Source of the DNA: Herbidospora yilanensis
GTDB lineage: Bacteria; Actinomycetota; Actinomycetes; Streptosporangiales; Streptosporangiaceae
Assembly (NCBI RefSeq): GCF_001570565.1
Contig: NZ_BBXE01000016.1
Coordinates: 62,001-126,000 of the forward strand
Direction: 5' to 3'
DNA: 64,000 nt
Of the stretch, positions 24,111-34,287 are shown in pieces. The notes under the pieces were generated by a model. It made no database searches and was not told the origin of the DNA. It saw only the letters and a program-made list of their open reading frames with translations. A program made the position numbers and the translations under genes. Numbering within the stretch: the first letter of the stretch is position 1; each line of letters opens with the position of its first letter.

Positions 24111-26908
24111 CTATCGGCTGGATTCGCGAGACGGCGCCGGGGGAGCCTGCGGCTGCGTCGGCGTCACCGGCGAACCGAACGGATCGAACGGGACCTCGCC
24201 CCCCGCGTCGGGGATGTCGACCTCGCACTCGGGCGCGCCGGGGAAGCACTCGCTCTCGCCGGGGCCGCCGTCGTCCTCCCACGGGAGGGTCGGCTCCTCG
24301 ACGACCTCCTCCTCGGGCTTGGGCGTCGGGGTCGGGCTGGGCACGATGTCCTGCGGGGCGCCGGTCCCGGCCTTCGGCGGGAACTGCGCGACCGGCTTGT
24401 TCTTGTGGGCCTCCAGCATGAACTCCCGCCAGATGCGGGTGGGGAAGCTGGCACCCGCGAAGCCGAGCGACACCTCATAAGGCGTGCTGTACGGGTTGGC
24501 CATCGTGAACTTGGGATCGCCGTCCTCCGGCGACTTGCCCTTCCACCAGGGGCAGCGGGCGTGCACCGGGGGCACGACCTTGCCCGACTTGGTGCGGCAC
24601 TCCTCGCGGTACATGCCGACGGCGGTGGAGACCTGCGGGGTGAACCCCACGAACCAGGCCTCCTTCTCCTGGTTGTTCGTACCGGTCTTGCCGCCGGCCG
24701 GGCGGCCGATGCCCTGGCCGCCGGCCGTACCGGACTTGAGGACCTCCTCCAGCGCGACGACCGCGTCGGCGGACGCCTCGGGCGAGATGACCTGCTTGAC
24801 CGGCTTGCGCTCGGGGTGGACGAGCTCCTTGCCCTGGTAGACACCCTTGATCACGTGGTAGTTCACGTGCTTGCCGGCGTTGGCGAAGATCGAGTAGCCG
24901 GCGGCCTGCTCCACCGCGGTGACGGGGGCCGAGCCGATCGAGAACTGGTAGTGGTGCTCGTCGATGTCCTTGGTCATGCGGTCTTCGGAGAACCCGGCGT
25001 CGAGCACGATCTGCTTCACGGGGTCGAGTTCGCCGATCTTCCCGGCGTCCTGGTCGAGCTTGTAGGCCATCGAGACGTACGCGGTGTTGACCGAGGCCGA
25101 GGTCGCGGTGATCGCGTTGACCGCCGCCGGCCCGCCGTGGTCGTTCTTGAAACCGCCCCTGGCCTGGCCGGGGATCTCCTTCGGCACGGTCTCGTTGCCC
25201 GGCAGCCAACTGTTGAGGCTGTAGCCGGCGTCCAGCCAGGCGGCCAGCACGTAGGGCTTGAACGCCGACGCGGCCTGCTTGGCGGAGTCGAAGGGCTCGT
25301 TCCAGTTGTCCTTGACGTAGTCGTCGCCGCCGTAGAAGGCGATCACCCGGCCGTTGGTCGGGTCGACGGCCGCCAGGCTGGCGTGCACCTCGCGGCTGTT
25401 GGGCACGCTGCGCATGACGTTCTTGACGACCTTCTGGGCCGTCTGCATGAGCCGCTTGTCGAAGGTCGTGACGATCTTGTAGCCGCCGCTCTGGATGGCG
25501 TCTTCCTTGACGCCGCGCTCCTTGAGCTCGTGCATGGCCACCGAGACCATGTAGCCCTTCAGACCGCCCATCTCGTTGAGGTTGGGGTCTTTGATGGTCT
25601 TGGGGAACTTGGCCTTCTGCGGGAGGTCGCCGTACTTGGCCGGGTCGAGCCGGGCCATCGCGCTGACGACGTCCTTGAAGCGCGACTGGAGCGCGGGCTC
25701 GTCGGCCGACCAGCTCGGGGTCTGCACCCGGGCCGCCAGGTAGGCCGCCTGATTCACGTCGAGCTTGGCGGCGGTCATCTTCTTGCCGAAGTAGGCCTGC
25801 GAGGCGGCCTCGATGCCGTAGGCGCGGCCGAAGTTGATGGTGTTCAGGTACTGCTCGAGGATCTCGTCCTTCTCCATGGTCTTGTTGATCTTCACCGCGA
25901 CGAAGATCTCCATGACCTTTCGCTTGACCGAGACGTCCTGGCTCAGCCCGTCGTAGTAGTTGCGGGCCATCTGCTGGGTGATCGTCGAGGCGCCCTGGAG
26001 CTGCTGGCCGGTGGCGGTCATCCACACCGACCGGAACATCGCGGGGATCGAGATGCCCGAGTCCTCGCGGAACGTGTCGTTCTCGATCGCGATGACCGCG
26101 TCCTGCAGCAACGGGGAGATCTTGGAGATGTCGACGATGATGCGCTTGGTGCCCAGGTGGGCGATCGGGGTCTTGCCGTCGGAGTAGTAGACGGTGGAGC
26201 CCTGGGCGAGCGCCTCGGCCTGCGCGTCGTTCTTGTCGGGGACGGGGGTGTTCGCGTACGCGATCGCGATCATCCCGAAGACGCCGGCGACGACCACCGT
26301 GACACCCGCCACGACGATCTTCCAGCTCGGCACGAAGCGGCGCCAGCCGGTGCGGCGGCGCGGCTCGTCGTCATCGTCGTCGTCGAAGTCGTCGGGCCCC
26401 TTGGGGCCACCCGGGCCGCCGGGCCCGCCTCCGGGCAGGGGCTGGGCGGGCCGCCGCGACGGCGGCGACCACCACCACCGGCGCCCATCATCTGGGTCGC
26501 CTCACCCTCGACAGGGCGCTGGAGGGCACCCGTGGCGCCGGGAGGGGCGACGGGCCTCGGGCCCTGGGGGAAGGGCAGGTTTCCGCCGGGTCCACCCGGC
26601 CCGCCGGGTGGGCGGCCTATGCGGGTGGGCTGACCGGGACCCGCGGCGGGCGGGGGGACGGCGCCCATGGAGGCGGTGTCCTCGAATGCGGCCTCCTGGC
26701 GGCGGCCGGGCTGGCCGGGCCGCGGGGCGGGGGGCTGCGCGGGTGGCGCGCCCCAGCCGCCGGTCACCGGCTGTCGCGGCGGTGCCTGCGGCGCCTGAGG
26801 GGGAGCCGATTCTGCGGGCGAGCGACGGCGCCGCCCAGGTCGGGGCCCACGACCGGCACCCTCCGAGGGGCCGCCCGTCTGTCCCGGGCCATAGCTGCTG
26901 TTACTCAC
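24111..26908 (-). CDS. Class A penicillin-binding protein with frame break in N-terminal tail
   Basis: A bifunctional peptidoglycan synthase. The glycosyltransferase part has IAIENDTFREDSG and GASTITQQMARNYY. The transpeptidase part has SAFKPYVL (SxxK), ASVNTAY (SxN) and GGKTGTNN (KTG). One membrane helix (WKIVVAGVTVVVAGVFGMIAI) precedes them, and a Pro/acidic tail ends the protein. The natural cytoplasmic tail starts at GTG 26908 (MSNSSYGPGQ), but its frame (to about 26450) is one base out of step with the rest (GGPGGPKGPDDFDDDD and onward). As written, translation could only reach the enzyme domains from an internal start such as GTG 26333. Possibly a real indel, possibly an error in a G/C tract. 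Confidence 0.85.
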
Positions 26909-27198
26909 GCGTCCTCGTCAAAGTTCGTGGGGAATGCTCGTCGACGTCTACTCGGCGTCTGTCCCGAGGACGTACGAGACCACCAGACGGTTCCGGTCAC
27001 AACCTTGACAGGTCTCCGGCGCCCCGTCGGGGTATTCGCCGGATTGATGGGCCATCGGGGCCCTTGCTGACCGGGCTTTTACCCAGCGTGCGGGCATGGT
27101 TCCGGGCCGCATCGACCCTCCTGCCACTCCCGTCCGCTGTGACCACATGTGGGCAAGATTACGTCCCTTTGCCAAATCGTGCCCAACCGTTGGCCACG
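26909..27198. other. Intergenic region between the penicillin-binding protein and padR
   Basis: No convincing gene is seen. Short openings on both strands lack protein-like sequence. It must hold the promoter of the minus-strand penicillin-binding protein; no clear hexamers were recognised. Confidence 0.5.
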
Positions 27199-27250
27199 TT
27201 GCACGCTATAACGAGCCGACGTATCCTGCAGATGTATCAGCTCGATACAT
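27199..27250 (+). promoter_or_regulatory. Promoter and operator of padR-ino1
   Basis: TTGCAC (27199-27204) and TATCCT (27222-27227) are 17 nt apart, a good vegetative promoter. Directly over the expected start of transcription lies the perfect inverted repeat ATGTATC-AGCTC-GATACAT (27232-27250), of the ATGTAT/ATACAT kind bound by PadR proteins. The gene for a PadR protein follows, so autorepression is likely. Confidence 0.75.
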
Positions 27251-27289
27251 CAGTCATGAATACTCCGGAGCACGCAGGAGGTGGTTCCA

Positions 27290-27886
27290 GTGACCGGGTC
27301 CAGAAGCGGGGTCCTGGAGCTCGCCGTCCTCGGCTCACTCCACGAGAACCCGCTGCACGGTTACGAGCTGCGCAAGCGGCTCAACACCCTGCTCGGGATG
27401 TTCCGCGCGTTCTCCTACGGCTCGCTCTACCCGTGTTTGAAGGGTTTGCTCACCGACGGCCTGATCGTCGAGGAGGAGCCACCGGACGACGTGGTCCTCG
27501 GCCGCCGATCCAAGATCGTCTACAAGCTCACCGCCGAGGGCAAGGAACGACTCCAGGAGCTGCTGACCCAGGCGGGTCCGTCTTCCTGGGAGGACGAGAG
27601 CTTCGGCATCCACTTCGCGTTCTTCCGTCACACGGAGGCCGAAGTGCGCCTGCGGATCCTCGAAGGGCGGCGCAGCCGCCTGGAGGAACGAATGGAAAAC
27701 GTCCGCACGGCCCTGGCCCGAACCCGTGAGCGGCTCGACAGCTACACCCTTGAGCTGCAGCGGCACGGGCTGGAGTCGGTGGAACGTGAGGTCCGCTGGC
27801 TCAACGAGTTGATCAACACTGAACGGGCGCAAGCCGCCGATAAAAGCCAATCAGAACGGGGCGAACGTCCCGATTCCGGTGAATAA
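27290..27886 (+). CDS. PadR-family transcriptional regulator
   Basis: A 198-residue regulator. The N-terminal winged helix has GVLELAVLGSLHENPLHGYELRKRL and SYGSLYPCLKGLLTDGLI, the PadR signature. The C-terminal part is a long coiled-coil dimerisation region (EERMENVRTALARTRERLDSYTL). GTG 27290 has AGGAGG 7 nt upstream; GTG 27281 overlaps that site and is rejected. ino1 begins 22 nt after its stop, a pairing seen in other actinomycetes. It probably controls inositol phosphate synthesis through the operator upstream of itself. Confidence 0.9.
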   Translation: MTGSRSGVLELAVLGSLHENPLHGYELRKRLNTLLGMFRAFSYGSLYPCLKGLLTDGLIVEEEPPDDVVLGRRSKIVYKLTAEGKERLQELLTQAGPSSWEDESFGIHFAFFRHTEAEVRLRILEGRRSRLEERMENVRTALARTRERLDSYTLELQRHGLESVEREVRWLNELINTERAQAADKSQSERGERPDSGE

Positions 27887-27907
27887 CGATCCAAAGGAGC
27901 GAGTGCG

Positions 27908-28987
27908 ATGGGTTCGGTGCGCGTAGCCATCGTAGGTGTGGGGAACTGCGCCGCCTCACTGGTGCAGGGCGTCCACTACTACAAGGACGCCGACCCGGCC
28001 ATCCGTGTGCCGGGCCTCATGCACGTCCAGTTCGGCGACTACCACGTCGGAGACGTCGAGTTCGTGGCGGCGTTCGACGTCGACGCGAAGAAGGTCGGTC
28101 GTGACCTCTCCGAGGCGATCGTCGCCTCCGAGAACAACACCATCAAGATCTGCGACGTGCCGCCGCTCGGCGTGACCGTCCAGCGCGGGCACACCTTCGA
28201 CGGTCTCGGGGAGTACTACCGCGAGATCATCCAGGAGTCCGACGACCAGCCGGTCGACGTGGTCCAGGTGCTCAAGGACGCCCGCGTCGACGTGCTCGTC
28301 TCCTACCTGCCGGTGGGCTCGGAAGAGGCCGACCGCTTCTACGCCCAGTGCGCCATCGACGCCAAGGTGGCGTTCGTCAACGCGCTGCCCGTCTTCATCG
28401 CCTCCGACCCCGAGTGGGCCGAGAAGTTCACCGAGGCCGGCGTCCCGATCGTCGGCGACGACATCAAGTCGCAGGTCGGCGCCACCATCACCCACCGCGT
28501 GATGGCCAAGCTGTTCGAAGACCGCGGGGTCGAGCTGCTGCGCACCTACCAGCTCAACTTCGGCGGGAACATGGACTTCATGAACATGCTGGAGCGCAAG
28601 CGCCTCCAGTCGAAGAAGATCTCCAAGACCCAGTCGGTGACCTCGCAGATCCCGCACGAGATGGCCAAGGCCGACGTGCACATCGGCCCGTCCGACCACG
28701 TGCCGTGGCTCGACGACCGCAAGTGGGCCTACGTCCGCCTTGAGGGCCGCTCGTTCGGCGACACCCCGCTCAACCTCGAATACAAGCTTGAGGTGTGGGA
28801 CTCGCCCAACTCCGCCGGCGTCATCATCGACGCGGTCCGGGCCGCCAAGATCGCCCTCGACCGGGGCATCGGCGGGCCGATCCTGTCGGCGTCCTCCTAC
28901 TTCATGAAGTCGCCGCCGGAGCAGTACTCCGACGACGACGCCCGCGACGCGGTGGAGAAGTTCATCCGCGGCGAGGTCGAGCGCTAG
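27908..28987 (+). CDS. ino1: myo-Inositol-1-phosphate synthase
   Basis: A 359-residue enzyme that turns glucose 6-phosphate into inositol 1-phosphate, the first step to phosphatidylinositol lipids and mycothiol. The NAD-binding start is [18 protein letters not shown]. The core has [20 protein letters not shown] and [13 protein letters not shown], with catalytic Lys residues in the conserved [10 protein letters not shown] and VWDSPNSAG regions. Length fits the actinobacterial class. AAAGGAG lies 8-14 nt before the ATG. It is co-transcribed with padR and closed by a strong terminator. Confidence 0.96.
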   Translation: MGSVRVAIVGVGNCAASLVQGVHYYKDADPAIRVPGLMHVQFGDYHVGDVEFVAAFDVDAKKVGRDLSEAIVASENNTIKICDVPPLGVTVQRGHTFDGLGEYYREIIQESDDQPVDVVQVLKDARVDVLVSYLPVGSEEADRFYAQCAIDAKVAFVNALPVFIASDPEWAEKFTEAGVPIVGDDIKSQVGATITHRVMAKLFEDRGVELLRTYQLNFGGNMDFMNMLERKRLQSKKISKTQSVTSQIPHEMAKADVHIGPSDHVPWLDDRKWAYVRLEGRSFGDTPLNLEYKLEVWDSPNSAGVIIDAVRAAKIALDRGIGGPILSASSYFMKSPPEQYSDDDARDAVEKFIRGEVER

Positions 28988-28993
28988 ACCACA

Positions 28994-29028
28994 GCCGAGG
29001 GCCCCGGGACTTCCCCGGGGCCCTCGGC
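28994..29028. terminator. Bidirectional terminator after ino1
   Basis: A 15-bp perfect stem, GCCGAGGGCCCCGGG with CCCGGGGCCCTCGGC, followed by TTTTC on the plus strand. It separates ino1 from the convergent idi. Confidence 0.92.
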
Positions 29029-29032
29029 TTTT

Positions 29033-29620
29033 CTACAGGTCGCGTACGGCCGGCGGAAGCTCCCCCGGGTCGGCGACGGGCCACGTGAGGGGGTCGGGCC
29101 CGAGGGCGACCAACTGAGGGAGCTGCTCGGTGGCCCACGGCGAGATCTCCAGCTCGCCCGCCAGCACGCGGTCGGAGAACTCCTTCCACGGCATCCACAG
29201 GACGCTGCCGACCTCGTCGGGGTTGGCCGTCGGCTCCTCGCCCACCAGGGCGCGGTAGACCGGGCACAGTTCGTGCTCGACCGTGCCGTCGGGCATGACC
29301 GCGCGGTAGGAGAAGCGGGGCAGCAGCAGGTCGACCGAGGAAACGGTCAGCGAAAGCTCGTGGGACAGCCGGCGAATCACGGCCGACGGGAGACCCTCAC
29401 CGGGCAGCGGGTGACCACAACAACTGTTGGTCAGCACCCCCGGCCAGGTGATCTTGTGGTCGGCGCGGCGGGTGAGCAGCACGTTGCCCGACGCGTCGAA
29501 GACGTAGCTGGAGAAGGCCATGTGCAGGGGGGTGTCCGTGCCGTGGACCGTGGACTTGGGGGCGGTGCCCACCGCGTTGCCCGCAGGGTCGACAAGCACG
29601 ACGTGTTCATCGTTCGTCAC
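29033..29620 (-). CDS. idi: Isopentenyl-diphosphate delta-isomerase, type I
   Basis: A 195-residue Nudix-fold isomerase that interconverts IPP and DMAPP. The catalytic Cys is in LTNSCCGHP and the Glu region is HELCPVY; RRLSHELSL is the Nudix-like box. The GTG is preceded by TAGTCT with a 6-nt gap, so the message is probably leaderless. It stands alone with no carotenoid or terpene genes beside it. Confidence 0.94.
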   Translation of the reverse strand: MTNDEHVVLVDPAGNAVGTAPKSTVHGTDTPLHMAFSSYVFDASGNVLLTRRADHKITWPGVLTNSCCGHPLPGEGLPSAVIRRLSHELSLTVSSVDLLLPRFSYRAVMPDGTVEHELCPVYRALVGEEPTANPDEVGSVLWMPWKEFSDRVLAGELEISPWATEQLPQLVALGPDPLTWPVADPGELPPAVRDL

Positions 29621-29711
29621 GCAATGAGACTACGGTCTCTTCCGTTCCGGTTCTGCCCTATCCGGGATCACCCTGATGTCCCAGGCTCGGCCCGAGCGTA
29701 GGCTGACGGGC

Positions 29712-31013
29712 GTGTCCTACGTCTCAGATCTTCGTGTCGTTCTGCGAGGCAGGGACTTCCGACGGCTCTTCGGCACCCGCCTGGTCTCACAGTTCTCCGA
29801 CGGGATCTTCCAGCTCGCGGTCGCCGGATACGCCTTCTTCAGTCCTGAGAAGCAGACGTCGGTCGCCGATGTCGCGGCCGCGTTCGCGGTCCTTCTGCTG
29901 CCCTACTCGATCGTCGGCCCCTTCGCCGGGGTGTTCATCGACCGATGGTCGCGGCGGCAGATCCTGGTCATCGGTCCCCTGGTCAGAGCCGCCCTTCTGC
30001 TCCTGTCCGCGATCGTCGTCGTGGTGCAGGCCCCCGACTGGATCTTCTATGCCACGGCCTTCGGGGTGCTGGGCGTCAACCGGTTCTTCCTCGCGGCGCT
30101 GGGGGCCTCCCTGCCCCACGTCGTGCCCAAAGACACGCTCATGATCGCGAACGCGGTCACGCCGACCTCCGGGACCGTCGTGACGTTCGTGGGCGCGGGT
30201 GTCGGCTTCGGGCTCCGGTGGCTCTTCGGGCCCGAACACCTCGGCACGGCCGGGATCCTGGTCATCTCCGGCGCGATCTTCGCCTCCAGCGCGCTGATCG
30301 CCATGAAGATGAGCAGGCGACTGCTCGGGCCGTCGTTCGACCCCGACCGGCCCCAGGCCCGCGACGCCGTGCGCCACGTCGTCAGCGGGCTGGTCGACGG
30401 CGTCCGCTACATCGCGCATCGGCGCGGCCCCGCTGCGGCCCTCGGGAGCATGGCCGCCCACCGGGTCCTCTACGGCATGTCGCTCGGCATGGTGCTGATG
30501 CTCTACCGCTACTACTTCACCACCGACGCCGAGGTGGGGCTCATGGCGCTCAGCGGCGTGGTGGCCACCTCGGGGCTGGGCTACTTCGCGGCGGCGTTCC
30601 TGACGCCGTGGGCGACCCAGCGTTTCCGGATCGAGACGTGGATCCCGATCAGCCTGGCCGTGTGCGGCGTGCTGGAGTTCCTGCTGTGCGTGCCGTTCCA
30701 GCAGTGGGGCTTCCTGGTCACCGGGTTCGTCACCGGCGTGCTCGGGCAGAGCGGCAAGATCTGCACCGACGTCGTCGTCCAGCGCGGCATCGCCGACGCC
30801 TACCGGGGGCGGGTCTTCTCGATCTACGACCTGCTGTTCAACGGCATGATGGTGGCCGGTGTGTCGATCTCGGCGCTGCTGCTGCCGCCCGACGGCCGGT
30901 CGCTCTTCGTGCTGACGCTGATCACCGTGCTCTATCTGGTGGCGGCGGGCGCCTACCGGCTGGCCGTGCTGCCCCTCGTCCGGCAGGTGGAGCCGGTCGC
31001 CGTCAAGCCGTAG
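29712..31013 (+). CDS. MFS transporter
   Basis: A 433-residue protein with twelve hydrophobic helices. Between helices 2 and 3 is [16 protein letters not shown], the MFS signature loop of the DHA3-type exporters; [18 protein letters not shown] opens the first helix. GTG 29712 is chosen because a -10 TAGGCT (29699-29704) ends 7 nt before it; a start at 29676 would lie upstream of that hexamer. Its 3' end overlaps the convergent bioA by 11 nt. Substrate unknown. Confidence 0.85.
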   Translation: MSYVSDLRVVLRGRDFRRLFGTRLVSQFSDGIFQLAVAGYAFFSPEKQTSVADVAAAFAVLLLPYSIVGPFAGVFIDRWSRRQILVIGPLVRAALLLLSAIVVVVQAPDWIFYATAFGVLGVNRFFLAALGASLPHVVPKDTLMIANAVTPTSGTVVTFVGAGVGFGLRWLFGPEHLGTAGILVISGAIFASSALIAMKMSRRLLGPSFDPDRPQARDAVRHVVSGLVDGVRYIAHRRGPAAALGSMAAHRVLYGMSLGMVLMLYRYYFTTDAEVGLMALSGVVATSGLGYFAAAFLTPWATQRFRIETWIPISLAVCGVLEFLLCVPFQQWGFLVTGFVTGVLGQSGKICTDVVVQRGIADAYRGRVFSIYDLLFNGMMVAGVSISALLLPPDGRSLFVLTLITVLYLVAAGAYRLAVLPLVRQVEPVAVKP

Positions 31014-32220
31014 CCGCCGCGACCATCGCCCTCGCGATCGTGGCGACCTCGGCCCCGGTGCAGGCGTAGGGCGGCATCGCGTAGACGAGCTTTCCGAAGG
31101 GGCGCAACCAGACACCGTGGTCGAGCGCGGTGTCCTGCGCCTTCTTCATGTCGACCGGCTCGTGACACTCGATGACGCCGATGGCGCCGAGGACGCGTAC
31201 ATCGGCCACCGAGGCCTGCGCCGGAGCCAGGCCCTTGCGCAGCGTCTCCTCGATGAGGCCGACCTCCTCGCGCCAGGGTCGCTCGGCCAGCAGGTCGAGC
31301 GAGGCGCCGGCCGCGGCTGCGGCCAGCGGGTTGCCCATGTACGTCGGCCCGTGCATCAGCAGCCCGATGCGCTCGGCGATCTCGGGGGTGGTCAGGGTGG
31401 CGGCCATGGTGAGGTAGCCGCCGGTCATCGCCTTGCCCAGGGTGACGATGTCGGCCCTGATCCCGGCATGGTCGCAGCCGAACAGCGTGCCCGAGCGGCC
31501 GAAGCCGGTGGCGATCTCGTCGGCGATCAGCAGCAGCCCGTGGCGGTCGCAGATCTCCCGGAACGCCCGCAGGTAGGCCGGGTTGTAGAACCGCATCCCC
31601 CCGGCGCCCTGGACGACCGGCTCCAGGATCATCGCGCCGACCGCCGGGTCGCCCGCCAGGCGGTCGACCTCCGCGACGTAGGCCGGGTCGACCGGGGCGT
31701 CGTAGCCCAGCGGCGGCACCGGCGCGAAGACCTGCTCGGCCACCGCGCCGGAGAAGACGTGGTGCATCCCGTTGACCGGGTCGCAGACCGACATGCAGCC
31801 GAACGTGTCGCCGTGGTAGCCGCCCCGGACCGTCAGCAGCCGCCGCTTCCCGGTCGCCTGGACGGCCATCTTGATCGCGACCTCGACCGCGACGCTGCCC
31901 GAGTCGGCCAGGAAGACCTTCTCGTAGCCGGTCATCGCGGCCAGCCGCTCGGCCAGCAGGATCGCCGGTTCGTGGGTGAGCCCGCCGAACATCACGTGGG
32001 CCATCCGGCCGAGCTGGGCGGTGATCGCGGCGTCGATCGCCGGCACCCGGTAACCGTGGATGGCCGCCCACCACGACGACATGCCGTCGATGACCTCGCG
32101 GCCGTCGGCGAGGGTGAGGCGGACCCCTTCGGCGCTCTCCACCACGTGGGTGGGCACGGCGGGCGGCACGGTCGCGTAGGGGTGCCAGACGTGCCTGCTG
32201 TCGAGCTCGGCGAGGTTCAC
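31003..32220 (-). CDS. bioA: Adenosylmethionine-8-amino-7-oxononanoate aminotransferase
   Basis: A 405-residue class III PLP aminotransferase that makes 7,8-diaminopelargonic acid in biotin synthesis. It begins with the BioA-type RHVWHPYAT, then [13 protein letters not shown], and the PLP Lys is in [27 protein letters not shown] carries the PLP-ring Asp. GTG 32220 overlaps the stop of the CCA-adding enzyme (GTGA). No bioF, bioD or bioB is nearby. The 3' end overlaps the convergent MFS gene. Confidence 0.93.
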   Translation of the reverse strand: MNLAELDSRHVWHPYATVPPAVPTHVVESAEGVRLTLADGREVIDGMSSWWAAIHGYRVPAIDAAITAQLGRMAHVMFGGLTHEPAILLAERLAAMTGYEKVFLADSGSVAVEVAIKMAVQATGKRRLLTVRGGYHGDTFGCMSVCDPVNGMHHVFSGAVAEQVFAPVPPLGYDAPVDPAYVAEVDRLAGDPAVGAMILEPVVQGAGGMRFYNPAYLRAFREICDRHGLLLIADEIATGFGRSGTLFGCDHAGIRADIVTLGKAMTGGYLTMAATLTTPEIAERIGLLMHGPTYMGNPLAAAAAGASLDLLAERPWREEVGLIEETLRKGLAPAQASVADVRVLGAIGVIECHEPVDMKKAQDTALDHGVWLRPFGKLVYAMPPYACTGAEVATIARAMVAAATA

Positions 32221-33632
32221 TGCCCGGCCGCCCACTCCAGCAGGCGGGCGCGGGCGACGTCCTTGCCGAGCATGCCCTCGTCCATCCGCAGGTCGAGCAG
32301 GAACTTGTAGGCCCTGCCGATCATCGGGCCGGGCGGGAGGCCGAGGATCTCCTGGATCTCGTTGCCGTCGAGCTCGGGCCGGATCTTGGCGAGCTCCTCC
32401 TCTTCGGCCAGCTTCGCGATGCGCTCTTCGAGCTGGTCGTAGGTGCGGGCCAGGGCGGCGGCCTTGCGCTTGTTGCGGGTGGTGCAGTCGGCCCTGGTCA
32501 GCTTGTGGAGCCGGTCGAGCAGGTGGTCGGCGTCGCGCACGTAACGGCGGACCGCGCTGTCGGTCCACTCGCCGGTGCCGTAGCCGTGGAAGCGCAGGTG
32601 CAGCTCGACCAGGCGGGCGACGTCGGAGGTCACCTCTTTGGGGAACCGCAACGCGGTCAGGCGACGCTTGGTCATCTGGGCGCCGACGACCTCGTGGTGG
32701 TGGAAGGAGACCCGGTTGCCCGGCTCGTTCCTGCGGGTCTTCGGCTTGCCGATGTCGTGGAGCAGCGCGGCCCAGCGCAGCACCCGGTCGGGGCCGCCGA
32801 CCTCCTGGGCGATGGCCTGGTCGAGCACGATCAGCGTGTGCTCGTAGACGTCCTTGTGACGGTGGTGCTCGTCGATCTCCAGCCGCAGCTTGGGCAACTC
32901 GGGCAGCACGTGGTCGGCCAGGCCGGTCTCGACCAGGATGGTCAGGCCCTCGCGCGGGTGGGCGCCGCAGATCAGCTTGTCGAGCTCGGCCTGGATGCGC
33001 TCGGCCGAGACGATCTCGATGCGGCCCGACATCTCGGTCATCGCCCTGATCGCGTCGGGGTCGACGGTGAACCCGAGCTGCGAGGCGAACCGGGCCGCGC
33101 GCAGCATGCGCAGCGGGTCGTCGTCGAACGACTGCTCGGGCGTGCCGGGCGTGCGCAGCACCTTGCGGGCCAGGTCGCCCAGGCCGCCGTAGGGGTCGAC
33201 GAACTCCCGGCTCGGCAGCCGGACCGCCATCGCGTTGACCGCGAAGTCACGCCGGGCCAGATCGGCTTCGAGCGTGTCGCCGTAGGCGACCTCGGGCTTG
33301 CGCGACTTGGGGTCGTACGACTCGCTGCGGTAGGTCGTGATCTCAAGCTGCCAGTCGCCCTTGCGCACACCGACCGTGCCGAAGTCGATGCCGATCGTCC
33401 AGATCGCGTCGCCCCAATCGCGCACGATCTCCAGAACGCGTTCGGGACGGGCGTCGGTGGTGAAATCGAGGTCGGCCCCCGACCGGCCGAGCAGCACGTC
33501 GCGCACCGGCCCGCCCACGAGGGCCAGCTCGTGGCCGTGTTTGGCGAACAGGTCGCCCAGTTCGTGAGCGATGGGTTCGATCCGGCGGAGCAGGTCGGCC
33601 AGAGCGTTCTCTATCGGGTTTGTAGGGGACAA
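32217..33632 (-). CDS. cca: CCA tRNA nucleotidyltransferase
   Basis: A 471-residue nucleotidyltransferase. The head has [20 protein letters not shown] (G-S/GG..D.D active site), the basic motif [10 protein letters not shown], and the PCNA-type [19 protein letters not shown]-terminal HD domain follows with [11 protein letters not shown]. The start is the TTG at 33632, with AAGGA 10 nt upstream; no better start lies in frame. It adds or repairs the CCA end of tRNAs, although the tRNA-Ser gene in this window already encodes its CCA. It is translationally coupled to bioA. Confidence 0.92.
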   Translation of the reverse strand: MSPTNPIENALADLLRRIEPIAHELGDLFAKHGHELALVGGPVRDVLLGRSGADLDFTTDARPERVLEIVRDWGDAIWTIGIDFGTVGVRKGDWQLEITTYRSESYDPKSRKPEVAYGDTLEADLARRDFAVNAMAVRLPSREFVDPYGGLGDLARKVLRTPGTPEQSFDDDPLRMLRAARFASQLGFTVDPDAIRAMTEMSGRIEIVSAERIQAELDKLICGAHPREGLTILVETGLADHVLPELPKLRLEIDEHHRHKDVYEHTLIVLDQAIAQEVGGPDRVLRWAALLHDIGKPKTRRNEPGNRVSFHHHEVVGAQMTKRRLTALRFPKEVTSDVARLVELHLRFHGYGTGEWTDSAVRRYVRDADHLLDRLHKLTRADCTTRNKRKAAALARTYDQLEERIAKLAEEEELAKIRPELDGNEIQEILGLPPGPMIGRAYKFLLDLRMDEGMLGKDVARARLLEWAAGQ

Positions 33633-33746
33633 GCTGGGTAGGTCCTTCGGTTACGGAACAGGTGCCACTGGGCTAATACACCTATGGCGATCAGCAGGCT
33701 ACGTTCAGTGCAGATCTGTCGGGGGCCGCGAAAAGGAGCAGACCAC

Positions 33747-34250
33747 ATGCAGGACGCCCTCGCGATCCATCGCTGGCTCCTCGCCCGTCAAATCCACCAT
33801 GAAATCGTACGGCTTCCGCGCGTCCTGACTTCCGCCGACGAGCTGCCGGAGATGCTCGGAGTCCCGCCGGAGACCTGCGTGACCGTCACCGTGTTCGAGG
33901 TGACCACCCGCGGCTGCCGCGAACCCGTCGCGGTCATCAGCTCGGTGGCCCGCAAACCGAGGCCGAGCGTGATCGCCGCCGCGTTAGGCGCCGACCGGGT
34001 CAGGCCCGCCTCGTCCTACACGGTCAACGCGGTCACCGACTACGCGGCCGGGCTGGTGTGCCCGCTGCTGCTGCCCGAGAAGCTCACCCTGCTGATCGAC
34101 CGGCGGCTGGTCGACGCCACCGATCCCGACGTGTTCGTGCACACCGCGACGGGCGAACGCATGACAGCGCTGCGACTACGCGCTGTGCATCTCTTCCCCC
34201 TGGCCTCGGGAAAGCCCGTGGAGCTCGCCGGTCACGGCCTGGCAAGCTGA
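33747..34250 (+). CDS. YbaK/EbsC-family aminoacyl-tRNA deacylase-like protein
   Basis: A 167-residue protein with the YbaK fold pattern: MQDALAIHRWLLARQIHHEIVRLP as N-terminal helix and strand, ALGADRVRPAS, and YAAGLVCPLLLPEKLTLLIDRRL with the conserved 'G-V-P' like loop. Members hydrolyse wrongly charged tRNAs (often Cys- or Ala-tRNA-Pro). ATG 33747 has AAGGAG 8 nt upstream. It is divergent from the CCA enzyme, so two tRNA-quality genes sit side by side. Specificity cannot be told. Confidence 0.8.
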   Translation: MQDALAIHRWLLARQIHHEIVRLPRVLTSADELPEMLGVPPETCVTVTVFEVTTRGCREPVAVISSVARKPRPSVIAAALGADRVRPASSYTVNAVTDYAAGLVCPLLLPEKLTLLIDRRLVDATDPDVFVHTATGERMTALRLRAVHLFPLASGKPVELAGHGLAS

Positions 34251-34287
34251 CATCGGCCATATGGCCGGGGCCTATAGCATTCAGGGC

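Noticed and set aside
24405-26633. 740-codon open frame antisense to the penicillin-binding protein
   Set aside because: Composition-driven shadow of a gene with intact catalytic motifs on the other strand.
26270-26908. Separate Pro/Gly-rich protein upstream of the penicillin-binding protein
   Set aside because: Its first part is the missing cytoplasmic tail of that enzyme; its last 60 codons are out-of-frame reading of the true sequence. Treated as one gene with a frame break.
26948-27175. Small minus-strand gene
   Set aside because: No ribosome binding site, no family pattern, and it lies in the promoter region of its neighbours.
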